64,000 bases of DNA from Enterococcus larvae (GCF_017830045.1 NZ_JAEDXU010000002.1:1-64000), one strand, 5' to 3'; positions 27,154 to 34,805 are shown, numbered from the stretch's first letter. Notes: generated by a model not told the origin, from the letters alone. Made by a program: numbers and translations.

Positions 27154-28054
27154 AGTCTAAGCTTAAAGTATTGATTGGCGAATTATCCTTTTCTCTGCTT
27201 GTTAATGTCAAAAGCTCAACTTCTTTTTCTATCAATTTTGACCGTTGCGTTTCGCCAAGATCATTTAGAAAATGAATGTAATCATAAACTTTACGAATAT
27301 ATTGGTAATTTCCTTTTGTAAGATAGAGATGTAGGTTACTTAAATACTCAACATTCATTCGATATTTATAGTCTTGATTTCCTTCATTTTGTCTTTTCGC
27401 TAGTATTAAGTAGTTATTTGCTTTTTCATAGTTTAGTTTATATAGCTCTGTAGTGATTAAATTCGTAATTAGATTGTAGGCAAATTGCTTTGTTGTTGTA
27501 TTTCTGTTTTCCTCGTCTTTTATAGGGATTGCTTTACTAACTAATTTTTCTGCTTGTTTATCACTCATTAGAAAGATGGTGTTAGACATTAGTGTATAAT
27601 CGTACTGAATATAGTAAGATTTGTCATTTAAGTAACTAAAAATATCATCTAGTTCATTTTTTTTGATAGGTTTAATATCTTCCCAGTACTGAGAAAAAAA
27701 CACTTTAATAGCAATATAATTTGATAATTCTTTCAAATTTTTTTGAGAATTTGTTTCCAACTTACTAAAGTAGCGACATAACTCGTTTTTCTTTGTCTGG
27801 TTGTTAAGATGATTTGCACAATATTGAAACAAGTTCCTAAATCGTTTCTGTTCTTCATCAATTGAGGAATAAAGGAAAAATTCTTCAGGAGAAATCGATA
27901 GTTGATCAAGAATGGAGGATAGATCAGATATTTTAATGTCTTGTTTACCATTTTCGATTCTCGAATAGGCGGAGGTATCATGACCAGGCCACATTTCCTT
28001 TTGTGTCAGCTTTAGTTTTCGCCTGAAAAAGAGTAAAGTCTCACTGATATTCAT
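27152..28054 (-). CDS. Rgg/GadR/MutR-family regulator, likely peptide-responsive
   Basis: 300 aa. An XRE-type HTH at ~5-60 (LLFFRRKLKLTQKEMWPGHDTSAYSRIENGKQDIKISDLSSIL) is followed by a helical TPR-like repeat domain to the C-terminus, the Rgg architecture; the HTH is typical (SRIENG). A divergent 17-codon hydrophobic peptide gene lies 139 bp away, which is the layout of Rgg-SHP quorum-sensing pairs of streptococci, where the imported mature peptide binds the C-terminal repeat domain. Strongly AT-rich compared with the core genes, suggesting transfer. Confidence 0.88.
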   Translation of the reverse strand: MNISETLLFFRRKLKLTQKEMWPGHDTSAYSRIENGKQDIKISDLSSILDQLSISPEEFFLYSSIDEEQKRFRNLFQYCANHLNNQTKKNELCRYFSKLETNSQKNLKELSNYIAIKVFFSQYWEDIKPIKKNELDDIFSYLNDKSYYIQYDYTLMSNTIFLMSDKQAEKLVSKAIPIKDEENRNTTTKQFAYNLITNLITTELYKLNYEKANNYLILAKRQNEGNQDYKYRMNVEYLSNLHLYLTKGNYQYIRKVYDYIHFLNDLGETQRSKLIEKEVELLTLTSREKDNSPINTLSLD

Positions 28055-28193
28055 AAATTAAATCCTCGTTATTTTTTGCTAAATTATATCACATTTGAAT
28101 TAATTTGCGAAGATAATGATTAAAATCGATTTCAAAATATCGTTATTTTTGATAATATAAGGATGTAATTATGCAAATTACGGAGGTGTTGAA

Positions 28194-28247
28194 ATGCTGG
28201 CTTTAGGACTGATTATCATTCCACTTCTTGTCATTGTTACACCATAA
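28194..28247 (+). CDS. Short hydrophobic peptide (SHP-like pheromone), 17 aa
   Basis: Encodes MLALGLIIIPLLVIVTP with a strong RBS (CGGAGGTG, 6-7 nt before ATG). It is wholly hydrophobic, divergent from rgg, and followed by its own terminator, so it is a complete transcription unit. Streptococcal SHPs are 20-25 codons and are cut to an 8-9 residue C-terminal hydrophobic pheromone, processed by Eep and imported by Opp/Ami. Here the C-terminal eight, PLLVIVTP, would be the simplest guess. It lacks the usual basic N-terminal residues, which lowers certainty. Confidence 0.7.
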   Translation: MLALGLIIIPLLVIVTP

Positions 28248-28283
28248 ATTTTTACATCAGGGGTGTGCAATTGCTAGAGTAAG

Positions 28284-28309
28284 AGAACAGAGCTGGGGGC
28301 TTCTGTTCT
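28284..28309 (+). terminator. Terminator of the SHP-like gene
   Basis: AGAACAGA pairs with TCTGTTCT around an ~10-nt GC-rich loop, followed by TTTTTCTTT; located 37 bp after the peptide stop codon. Confidence 0.8.
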
Positions 28310-28395
28310 TTTTCTTTATTCATTTATCAGCCATATTTGTAGCGTAAACAGGTTCGAAACAAAGAGTTTTATATTCTGAGTACTTTTATAAAAAA

Positions 28396-28451
28396 CTGAA
28401 TTGTTGAGGTCACTACGTTATGCAGTTCCTTAACAATTCAGCTTTTTTCTT
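28396..28451. terminator. Bidirectional terminator hairpin
   Basis: 14-nt arms (28396-28409 with 28438-28451, one wobble) flanked by A and T runs. On the minus strand it sits at the end of the 36-codon ORF at 28413-28523 and could end its transcript. Confidence 0.75.
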
Positions 28452-28523
28452 TTTGCAAAGTCTGTTCATCACAGCGACTTTGCAAGACATTATGTATTCA
28501 CGGTATGATGACGTAATATACAT
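28413..28523 (-). CDS. Possible small basic cysteine-containing peptide, 36 aa
   Basis: A short ORF beginning MYITSSYREY with a near-perfect RBS (AAAAGGAGAGC, 7 nt to ATG) and ending in a basic Cys-containing tail (NRLCKKKKAELLRNC). It ends inside a terminator hairpin. Its 5' part overlaps a DNA palindrome (CATTATGTAT...ATACATAATG). No family recognised. It may be a genuine microprotein or a chance ORF in the spacer between the two rgg genes. Confidence 0.35.
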   Translation of the reverse strand: MYITSSYREYIMSCKVAVMNRLCKKKKAELLRNCIT

Positions 28524-28975
28524 AATGCTCTCCTTTTCCCGATAAACAACACCATATTCTCCTATATTACCTTCAGAGCAATATCTCTGTAGAACAATAC
28601 TGTCAGCAAAAAAATGTATCTGATTATTTTCAATTCTATAGAAGGTTGAAAACCAATCGCCATAGTATGTTGGAAAATTTTTGCAAGGAAAACATTTATG
28701 GCGATCTCAGATCCGCTCAAACTGACAGACTACTTGACTTACCCCTTTTTATGAAAACAGTCAAAATACCAACCTGATAGATATCTAGTCTGGCTAAACC
28801 ATAAAAATCATTCTAATGTTTAAAGGCACTACTACCCAATTAGTAACACCGCTTCTATCACAGCAGGCATCTATTCCTTTTCATAAATTAACTATATCAA
28901 GCAGCAGAAAGAAAATAAACAGGTGTTATCTATTTGGGTAAAATATGCACAAATCAGATTTAATTCTGGCAGTTA
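28524..28975. other. Spacer between the two rgg genes
   Basis: About 450 bp with no convincing gene. It holds an inverted repeat ATGGCGAT/ATCGCCAT in the 28655-28710 region. It also holds an 18-codon ORF on the plus strand at 28698-28754 (AAGGA 7 nt upstream, product MAISDPLKLTDYLTYPFL) that I do not call. The sequence is AT-rich and could contain decayed gene remnants. Confidence 0.4.
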
Positions 28976-29004
28976 TTGTAAAATTGGCTTAAATATGTTA
29001 TATT
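28976..29004 (+). promoter_or_regulatory. Promoter of second rgg
   Basis: TTGTAA (28976-28981), 17 bp, TATATT (28999-29004), 36 bp before the start codon. Confidence 0.55.
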
Positions 29005-29040
29005 TTGTGCTAAATCAGCACGTGGAGGAGTTTGATTATA

Positions 29041-29952
29041 TTGAAAAATTTAAAGATAAGAATTGGAGATACGTTAAGATTTTTCAGGAATTTAAAAGGC
29101 TTCACTCAAAAAGAAGTGCTGAAGACTTCAGCAGATCATTCTATCTATTCCAGGATAGAAAATGGTAAAAGGAGTGTCAGATTAGAAGAGCTACAAGAAA
29201 TTCTGAACACATTATCAGTGAACATAGAGGAATTTATTACATTTAGCGATTTTGATATAAATCAAGGGGTGTTTCGTAAAGATTTTCACAGTGCTGCTGT
29301 TGAGTTGGACAACCCTGAAAAAAAAGTAATTATGATTCAGTATTATAAAGAAATTTTGTTGGAGCAGAAGAAAACAGCTGTACAGCTTTCCAATTTTGTC
29401 TCAATCAAAGCCTATTTTTCACAGTTCTGGTCAGAGATACCACCAGTTTCGTCGGAAGAGGTACGGGAAGCCTACGAACTGCTCTCTAATACAGAATATT
29501 TGTTGCAATATGATTATGCTTTATTAGCAAATATGGTGTATCAGTTTTCTACGGATCAAAGAAGGACATTGATGAAAAAAGCCTATCCAATTGCAGATAA
29601 GCAATCCAGAGATGCGGAAACACTGAAACATGCTTATAACGTTATCCCAAATGCTATCACTGCTTGCATACAGGCGAAGGAGTATGGTGAAGCGAAAGAA
29701 TATGCGCAAATGATTGATACCATTGATAAAGCAGCTAAAAATCTTCATATAATCATGAACATAAAATATTTGGAAAATCTGATCTATTTTATCACTACAG
29801 GAGATCGTGCATATCAGAAAAAAATCAACAGATATATAGATATTTTGCAGGAACATGGTTTTACGGCTATTGCAGAAGCTTCTGACAAAGAGATGAAAAA
29901 ATTTGTTTTTGGAGATATAGAAAATGGAGAGGTTCCGATCAGTACAATGTAA
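29041..29952 (+). CDS. Rgg-family transcriptional regulator (second copy)
   Basis: 303 aa from a TTG at 29041 with GGAGGAG 10 nt upstream (an earlier TTG at 29032 is too close to that RBS). HTH at ~5-60 (GDTLRFFRNLKGFTQKEVLKTSADHSIYSRIENGKRSVRLEELQEIL), then the Rgg helical repeat domain. It is paralogous to the regulator at 27152-28054: the two share SIYSRIENGK/SAYSRIENGK, the AYFSQFW/VFFSQYW block and LLQYDYALLANM/YIQYDYTLMSNT. No SHP-like ORF of its own is obvious next to it. Confidence 0.85.
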   Translation: MKNLKIRIGDTLRFFRNLKGFTQKEVLKTSADHSIYSRIENGKRSVRLEELQEILNTLSVNIEEFITFSDFDINQGVFRKDFHSAAVELDNPEKKVIMIQYYKEILLEQKKTAVQLSNFVSIKAYFSQFWSEIPPVSSEEVREAYELLSNTEYLLQYDYALLANMVYQFSTDQRRTLMKKAYPIADKQSRDAETLKHAYNVIPNAITACIQAKEYGEAKEYAQMIDTIDKAAKNLHIIMNIKYLENLIYFITTGDRAYQKKINRYIDILQEHGFTAIAEASDKEMKKFVFGDIENGEVPISTM

Positions 29953-30006
29953 TCAGAAATATGTAGACGCAGAATGGCAATTCCTACAGTTTTCAAAAGG
30001 AAATGA

Positions 30007-30039
30007 TTTAAGTTAGGTTTAAGCAAGCAGGTGTATCCT
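30007..30039 (+). promoter_or_regulatory. Direct-repeat promoter element upstream of small membrane protein
   Basis: TTTAAG (30007-30012), N5, TTTAAG (30018-30023), 10 nt, TATCCT (30034-30039). The extended match GGTTTAAGCAAG and the following GTGTAT-CTAA are shared with 7922-7954 at the same spacing, while the genes behind are unrelated. Confidence 0.65.
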
Positions 30040-30069
30040 AAATTCTTGTATAAGAGAGGATGGATGTGC

Positions 30070-30300
30070 ATGCAGAAGAAAATAAATAAATGGATGATCA
30101 GCACAATTATTGTTAGTGCCTTGTCTATTGGAATCATTTCATTTCTAAGCTATAAATTGATGAATCAGCCAAGTGTGGAGATGCCGGAAGGCGGACAAAT
30201 GATGGATGGGGAAATGCCTGATGGCGAACGACCAGAAGGTGGACCTCCGGGGATGGAGCAGAATTCCGGAACTGAAGATAGCGAAACAGCTGATATTTAA
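30070..30300 (+). CDS. Small membrane-anchored Met/Gly/Pro-rich acidic protein
   Basis: 76 aa from ATG 30070 (an ATG at 30064 is nearer the GAGGA RBS). A basic N-terminus (MQKKINKW) and one TM (about 9-29) are followed by an outside tail of repeated acidic units (MPEGG, MMDGEMPDGERPEGGPPG) ending EDSETADI. Low-complexity tail; no known family recognised. Its promoter shares a regulatory element with the femX-like gene, hinting at an envelope-stress role. Confidence 0.7.
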   Translation: MQKKINKWMISTIIVSALSIGIISFLSYKLMNQPSVEMPEGGQMMDGEMPDGERPEGGPPGMEQNSGTEDSETADI

Positions 30301-30311
30301 AAGAATGAAAC

Positions 30312-30347
30312 CAAGACTGAGGGCATGTCAAAACACTCTTAGTCTTG
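30312..30347 (+). terminator. Terminator after small membrane protein
   Basis: CAAGACTGAG pairs with CTTAGTCTTG (one G-U), then ATTTTTATAT. Confidence 0.8.
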
Positions 30348-30452
30348 ATTTTTATATACTCGGATAATACCGAAATTCTTTTTCTAAGCTGAGCTGTTCA
30401 CAATTTCTCGTGATATAATAGGGAAACTTTAGATTTAAATGGAGGGCTGCCG

Positions 30453-31424
30453 ATGATTATTCCTGAAAAACTAAAAGCTGCTGATGAAATCCGGGTTATT
30501 TCTCCTTCAAGTAGCATTGAGCGAACAGGTGGGATTGAAGCAAACAAAGCAGCTGAAGAGACGTTACAAAGGATGGGGTTCAAAGTTAGCTTTGGTCAGC
30601 ATATATTGGAGAATGATGTGCTGGGTTCTGCTGCTATTGAAAGTAGAGTTGATGATATCCATCAGGCTTTCCTTGACGAGAATGTAAAAGGAATATTGAC
30701 CTCGATAGGCGGTTTCAACTGCAATGAGCTTCTTCCTCATTTAGATTATGACCTTATAAAGAGAAACCCCAAAATCCTCTGTGGATATAGTGATATTACA
30801 GCGTTGAGTAATGCAATTTATACTCGAACTGGCTTGGTGACTTACAGTGGTCCGCATTATACTAGTTTTAAGATGAAGATGCTTCAAGACTATCAGATGG
30901 AAAGTTTTAAGGATATCCTGATGAATAAAGGAGAACATCTACTGACTGCTTCTGCCTTCTGGAGTAATGACCCATGGTTTCTACCGAATTACAGTCCTAA
31001 TATCCTGACTGGCAAGTGGCAGGTGTACTCAGAGGGAGTGGCGACTGGAATCAGTATAGGTGGGAATATAGGAACATTTAATTTGCTTCAAGGAACAATC
31101 TACCAACCGATGGAAGAAAACGTGATTGGCTTTGTAGAGTTGGAGGAAGAGGCGGATTTTCGAGATTTCACAAGGGAGCTGGCTTCATTTTTACAGGTAC
31201 ATTCACAGCCGAAAGCTTTATTAATAGGTAGATTTCCACAGGAAACTGGAGTGACGGAGGAGCGATTATTGACAGTTTTAAATAAGTATCCGATATTGAG
31301 CAATATTCCTGTCATTTACGATATGGATTTTGGGCACACTCAACCTATCTTCACATTTCCAATAGGTCAGGTAATCACTGTGGATACATTCAATAAACAG
31401 CTTATTTTTTCTGATGAGCAATGA
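30453..31424 (+). CDS. LD-carboxypeptidase / MccF-like peptidase (family S66)
   Basis: 323 aa. S66 serine peptidases remove the terminal D-Ala from tetrapeptide stems (LD-carboxypeptidase) or cleave microcin C-like compounds (MccF). The nucleophile is in GYSDITAL, the catalytic Glu in GFVELEEE and the catalytic His in DMDFGHTQPIFTFPIG. The N-terminal VISPSSSI and GFNCNELL blocks also fit. GGAGGGC precedes the ATG. Whether it acts on peptidoglycan or on an antibiotic nucleotide peptide is not decidable; the neighbouring wall genes favour the first. Confidence 0.88.
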   Translation: MIIPEKLKAADEIRVISPSSSIERTGGIEANKAAEETLQRMGFKVSFGQHILENDVLGSAAIESRVDDIHQAFLDENVKGILTSIGGFNCNELLPHLDYDLIKRNPKILCGYSDITALSNAIYTRTGLVTYSGPHYTSFKMKMLQDYQMESFKDILMNKGEHLLTASAFWSNDPWFLPNYSPNILTGKWQVYSEGVATGISIGGNIGTFNLLQGTIYQPMEENVIGFVELEEEADFRDFTRELASFLQVHSQPKALLIGRFPQETGVTEERLLTVLNKYPILSNIPVIYDMDFGHTQPIFTFPIGQVITVDTFNKQLIFSDEQ

Positions 31425-31616
31425 AAATCATTGAAGATTACCAATCTTTTCTGTATTTAGAAACAGACAAGGATATAGATACCGAATCATAGTTGCTCCT
31501 TTTTTCTCATTTCTAATGTTCTGTCAAGTTAGTTAAATCCCGCTTTATACAAACTTTTTCATTCTACTTTTGTTTTAGCTTGTATGGTAGAATCTGGTAG
31601 AAAGCGAGTGATAGAG

Positions 31617-31823
31617 TTGGTAAACAAATTTGAGGAAATGCTAGAACAGCTTGCTGTAGGGGAGATCAACGAGATCAGTATCCAAAACAGCGAATTTTTT
31701 ATATTTCGAGAGGCATGGGCTAAAAGAGCTGACCGTGTATTATTTGTTGGAGAGGCAGCGCACGGCGGGCATGTGATTTACAGGTATGAAAAACCTCAAG
31801 TGGTAAATAACGAGGACGCTTAG
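31617..31823 (+). CDS. Small conserved-looking hypothetical protein
   Basis: 68 aa if started at TTG 31617 (GAGTGA 8 nt upstream); an ATG at 31584 gives 79 aa but overlaps a -10-like TAGAAT. Sequence has a helical N-terminus (NKFEEMLEQLAVGEI) and a mixed C-terminus (AWAKRADRVLFVGEAAHGGHVIYRY). Family unknown. Confidence 0.6.
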   Translation: MVNKFEEMLEQLAVGEINEISIQNSEFFIFREAWAKRADRVLFVGEAAHGGHVIYRYEKPQVVNNEDA

Positions 31824-31846
31824 ATATGACACTTGTTCAAAAAAAC

Positions 31847-31895
31847 AAGAAGGAATGGCGCACGCTATCAACTATAGAGTGCCTCATTCCTTCTT
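31847..31895 (+). terminator. Terminator hairpin between convergent genes
   Basis: AAGAAGGAATG pairs with CATTCCTTCTT, with a further inner GGC/GCC stem; lies between genes facing each other. Confidence 0.8.
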
Positions 31896-31905
31896 ATTCA
31901 TTCGA

Positions 31906-32097
31906 TTAAAAGTTAATAAAAATAAGCAGCAATCCTAAAAGTGAAGCAGGTACTCCGGCAAATAGGTATGGCTTTGTCAGTCCATTCCAGGCTTTCTTAT
32001 GATAGAAGGCCCGAATCTGGTAATTGATACTACCGGCAGCGAGTAAGGCAATACCTGCAAAGAAAAGAATCAAAGCAATAATCAGTATGTTCATCAT
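31906..32097 (-). CDS. Small two-TM membrane protein, 63 aa
   Basis: Starts MMNILIIALILFFAGIALLAAGSI with TAGGAGG 6 nt upstream; the longer in-frame extension lacks an RBS. Two TM helices (about 3-22 and 45-62) surround a basic loop (FYHKKAWNGLTKPY). A TATAAT (minus strand, near 32122-32117) with TGTAAG 17 bp upstream would be its promoter. Unrecognised. Confidence 0.65.
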   Translation of the reverse strand: MMNILIIALILFFAGIALLAAGSINYQIRAFYHKKAWNGLTKPYLFAGVPASLLGLLLIFINF

Positions 32098-32133
32098 AAT
32101 CAACCTCCTACTATATATTATAGCGAAGAAATC

Positions 32134-32249
32134 AAAATACTTACAGTGACAGCCTCTGTAGGCAATGAGACAATTATTTGAATCAGAAGAAGCGGCAGCT
32201 GTTTTCTTGATGTGGTTCTTCATCATTTTAGATAAAATACTTACAGTGA
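32134..32249. repeat. 16-bp direct repeat spaced by 100 bp
   Basis: AAAATACTTACAGTGA occurs at 32134-32149 and identically at 32234-32249. On the minus strand the first copy overlaps the -35 of the small membrane protein gene. Confidence 0.6.
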
Positions 32250-32421
32250 GTTGTTTCCTCTACTTTGTTTTCGCTGAATCTAATAGATTAGATAACCTTT
32301 TTTAGAGGAATCAATTGCTTTAAGGGGCAAGGAATAGTTATAATAGAAAACGTTAAGTCGAAAAAATTCGTTTATTTACATAAATAATTAAATGATCTTA
32401 CAAGAGATAGGAGTATTTTGA

Positions 32422-33684
32422 ATGTATAAATTTTACCTACTGGATGAAAAGGAATTTGAGGATTTTGCAAATCAATCAAAGCAGGGCAACTACCTACAGA
32501 CAAAAGAAATGGGTGCGTTGAAAAAGTTAAGAGGAGCAGAGGTCTTTTATCCCGGCTTAAAGGATGAGCAAGGGCAGATCCACATTGCAGCATTAATGAC
32601 AAAAACAAAGCTGGGTGTTGGTTATGTTTTTGATATTGACGGTTTAGAGCTTCCAGAAGACAAGGAGCTTGCAGCAGATTTTCTTTCTCAGCTTAAAACG
32701 TATACGAAAAGTAATGATGGCTTATATTTGACTGTAACACCGAATCGAGCCTATGCAACTTATGATTATCGAGGACAGCAGTTGACAGATAAAGACAGTG
32801 AAATCATTCCTTTCTTTGCTAGTCAAAAGTTTGAGCATGAAGGATTTTCTCAGGGCTACTCTTCTGATGGGAATCCACAGTGGATGTATAAAAAGGATTT
32901 GCGTGAGCTGTCTGAAGCAACATTGATCAAATCTTATAATAAGGATGCCAAATACAGTTTGAATAAAGCAAAAAGCTTTGGAATCACAACAAGAGAATTA
33001 CCGTATGAAGAGCTCTCTCTATTTAAGGAAATCACAGAACGTACCAGCATACGAAGAAATTTTACAGACAAAACGCTGGACTACTATCAAGCTGTGTATC
33101 AGTCTTATGGAGAAAAAGCAAAATTTGTGGTTGCAGAAGTCAATTTTAAGAACTATTTGGAAAGCCTTGAAAATCAGAAGCAGCAGCTGGAGCAGAAGTT
33201 GGCGGATGTTGAAACCTTTTTAGTAGTTAATCCAAATAGTCGAAAAAAGAACAATCAAAAGCGAGAATTTACAGATGAGCTTTCTACCTACGAGAAGCGT
33301 ATTGCTGAAGGCAGAAAAATGCTGGAAGAGAACGGGGAACAGGTTTCTCTGGCTTGTGCTCTTTTTCTGACATGTCCCCACGAAACAGTTTACCTGTTTT
33401 CTGGAACGGAAGAGAAGTATAAGCAATTATATGCACCATTCTTGATTCAGGACAGGATGTTGAAGTATTCTGTAGAAAAGAATATTCCTGTTTATAATTT
33501 TTATGGAATAGAAGGCATTTTTGATGGCTCAGATGGTATCTTGAAATTCAAAGAGTCCTTCAACGGATTTGCTGAAGAAAAGATTGGGACATTCAAAGTG
33601 ATTACCAATCAAGGAAAATACAAAGCTTATATGGTTCTGAAGCAGGCGCGTGAATTTTTAAGTAAGCTCAGAGGAAGAGCTTAG
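32422..33684 (+). CDS. FemAB-family aminoacyltransferase with coiled-coil arm (MurM/BppA-like)
   Basis: 420 aa, the full length of MurM/FemA/BppA enzymes that attach residues to the lipid II lysine using aminoacyl-tRNA. N-terminal half: FANQSKQGNYLQTKEMG, GYVFDIDGLEL. Middle: SYNKDAKYSLNKAKSFGI. A charged coiled-coil insertion (about 240-310, EQKLADVET...) is the tRNA-binding arm of FemA-type proteins. C-terminus: YLFSGTEEKYKQLYAPFLIQDRML and YNFYGIEGIFDGSDGILKFKESFNG. In E. faecalis such enzymes add the L-Ala-L-Ala bridge. AGGAG precedes the ATG. Confidence 0.92.
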   Translation: MYKFYLLDEKEFEDFANQSKQGNYLQTKEMGALKKLRGAEVFYPGLKDEQGQIHIAALMTKTKLGVGYVFDIDGLELPEDKELAADFLSQLKTYTKSNDGLYLTVTPNRAYATYDYRGQQLTDKDSEIIPFFASQKFEHEGFSQGYSSDGNPQWMYKKDLRELSEATLIKSYNKDAKYSLNKAKSFGITTRELPYEELSLFKEITERTSIRRNFTDKTLDYYQAVYQSYGEKAKFVVAEVNFKNYLESLENQKQQLEQKLADVETFLVVNPNSRKKNNQKREFTDELSTYEKRIAEGRKMLEENGEQVSLACALFLTCPHETVYLFSGTEEKYKQLYAPFLIQDRMLKYSVEKNIPVYNFYGIEGIFDGSDGILKFKESFNGFAEEKIGTFKVITNQGKYKAYMVLKQAREFLSKLRGRA

Positions 33685-33817
33685 TGGAAAACAACTAGAT
33701 CAAATGACAAAAAAACGGAAACAATAGACGCTGTTTTTGTTGTATAATCAAAAATTGAGTGTTCATTTTTTGAATCAAAAAAGTGTTAAATCATACAAAA
33801 AAATTAATTTTTCAAAA

Positions 33818-33848
33818 AGAACAAGCAAACAGTCGTTTTGCTTGTTCT
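33818..33848 (+). terminator. Terminator of the FemAB gene
   Basis: 12-bp perfect arms AGAACAAGCAAA/TTTGCTTGTTCT around a 7-nt loop, 130 bp after the stop codon. Confidence 0.75.
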
Positions 33849-34130
33849 CAATTCTTTATGAATGAAACAAAAATGATTATATATTATGAAAAAACAGTGG
33901 TAAATATTGATATTTAAGGGTTTTTATTTGTTTATTTGTTTTAATAGCATAAAAATGTACCTGTTTTTTACTCTTTTGGTTTTTTTTGTAGATAATTAAA
34001 GTTATTTTTGCAAATTTAACAATTATTGAGCGTCGCTCTTTATTTCTTCATATTTGTTTGTTATTCTTTACTTAAGAATTGGATGTTAAAAGACATATTC
34101 TTTTCTTAAATAATTTGAATAAGGAGGCCA
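33849..34130. other. Gene-free AT-rich spacer
   Basis: About 280 bp of very AT-rich DNA with T runs and no ORF with an RBS. It probably carries the promoter for the small transcript that begins before 34131. Confidence 0.4.
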
Positions 34131-34178
34131 ATGAACACAGGTGATTATCGAATTGATTCCGCTAGATCAAAACGATAA
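34131..34178 (+). CDS. Possible 15-residue leader peptide
   Basis: ATG preceded by a perfect AAGGAGG (spacing 6), encoding MNTGDYRIDSARSKR and stopping at TAA. About 75 bp later a strong terminator closes the transcript (34252-34289). The charged peptide with tandem basic residues at the end could be a leader peptide or the remnant of a gene start. No attenuator alternative pairing was worked out. Confidence 0.4.
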   Translation: MNTGDYRIDSARSKR

Positions 34179-34251
34179 TAATTTTTCTATTAACTAGGAA
34201 GTTTAAGCAACACGATAAATGAAATGAAAACCAAAGAGTTAGAAAGTGCAG

Positions 34252-34289
34252 AATAAGCTATGACGTCTGGGGAGGCATTATAGCTTATT
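34252..34289 (+). terminator. Terminator after the 15-codon ORF
   Basis: 10-bp perfect arms AATAAGCTAT/ATAGCTTATT followed by eight T residues. Confidence 0.85.
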
Positions 34290-34367
34290 TTTTTTATTTT
34301 AATATATTTCTTTGTTCGTGATAATGAGGTAGAATAATAGTTTGAATAATAATAAGGGAGCAGAAGC

Positions 34368-34556
34368 ATGAATAAAGATGAATTGATCAAACAAGCAAAA
34401 GATTTGATAAGTAAAGGGAATATTGAGAAGGCAAAAAGCTTTTTGGAAGAGCATAAGGATGAGATTGGCGAACAGTATGATAAGCTGAGAAAATCACTTC
34501 CTGACTTGAATATCGATGATTTAGCTGGACAGGTAAAAGGCTTTTTCAAAAAATAA
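34368..34556 (+). CDS. Small charged helical protein, 62 aa
   Basis: MNKDELIKQAKDLISKGNIE...GFFKK: amphipathic helices rich in K, E and D, no cysteine, no TM; the CsbD-like size and composition suggest a stress-related small protein, but the CsbD motif itself is not seen. AAGGGAG lies upstream. Followed by a strong terminator. Confidence 0.7.
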   Translation: MNKDELIKQAKDLISKGNIEKAKSFLEEHKDEIGEQYDKLRKSLPDLNIDDLAGQVKGFFKK

Positions 34557-34571
34557 AAAAAATGCATACAA

Positions 34572-34611
34572 AAAAGGGTATCAGTTCTATACATTAGACT
34601 GATACCCTTTT
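34572..34611. terminator. Bidirectional terminator
   Basis: 14-bp perfect arms AAAAGGGTATCAGT/ACTGATACCCTTTT between convergent small genes. Confidence 0.9.
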
Positions 34612-34655
34612 AATCTGTAGTACTACTCAAATCATCCATTTAACTGTTTAGCTCC

Positions 34656-34805
34656 TTAAGCAGTTTCTTTTAGTTGACGTACAGCTTGCTTAATTGTGAT
34701 ACCGTAAGCGACTTTGTTATGATCATTAGCATCATAGACCATAAAAATGTTATTCTTTGTATCAAAAGCTACACGATAACTAACATTGTTTGTTTTGAAT
34801 GTCAT
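34656..34805 (-). CDS. Small hypothetical protein, 49 aa
   Basis: Starts MTFKTNNVSYRVAFDTKNN with GAGAGGAG upstream; the longer ORF beginning at 34901 has no RBS. It looks like a compact beta-beta-alpha fold (YRVAFDTKNNIFMVYDAND, then AYGITIKQAVRQLKE), reminiscent of HicB-type folds, but too short to assign. Confidence 0.6.
   Translation of the reverse strand: MTFKTNNVSYRVAFDTKNNIFMVYDANDHNKVAYGITIKQAVRQLKETA

Noticed and set aside
28698-28754. 18-codon ORF with AAGGA upstream
   Set aside because: Not hydrophobic, no terminator or promoter seen, and no recognisable family; could be chance.
30201-30300. Reading the acidic tail of the small membrane protein as a frameshifted larger gene
   Set aside because: The frame is open from a good RBS to a stop followed by a terminator; no continuation in other frames.
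34190-34594. 134-codon minus-strand ORF
   Set aside because: Runs over two terminators and the plus-strand 62-aa gene, which has a good RBS.
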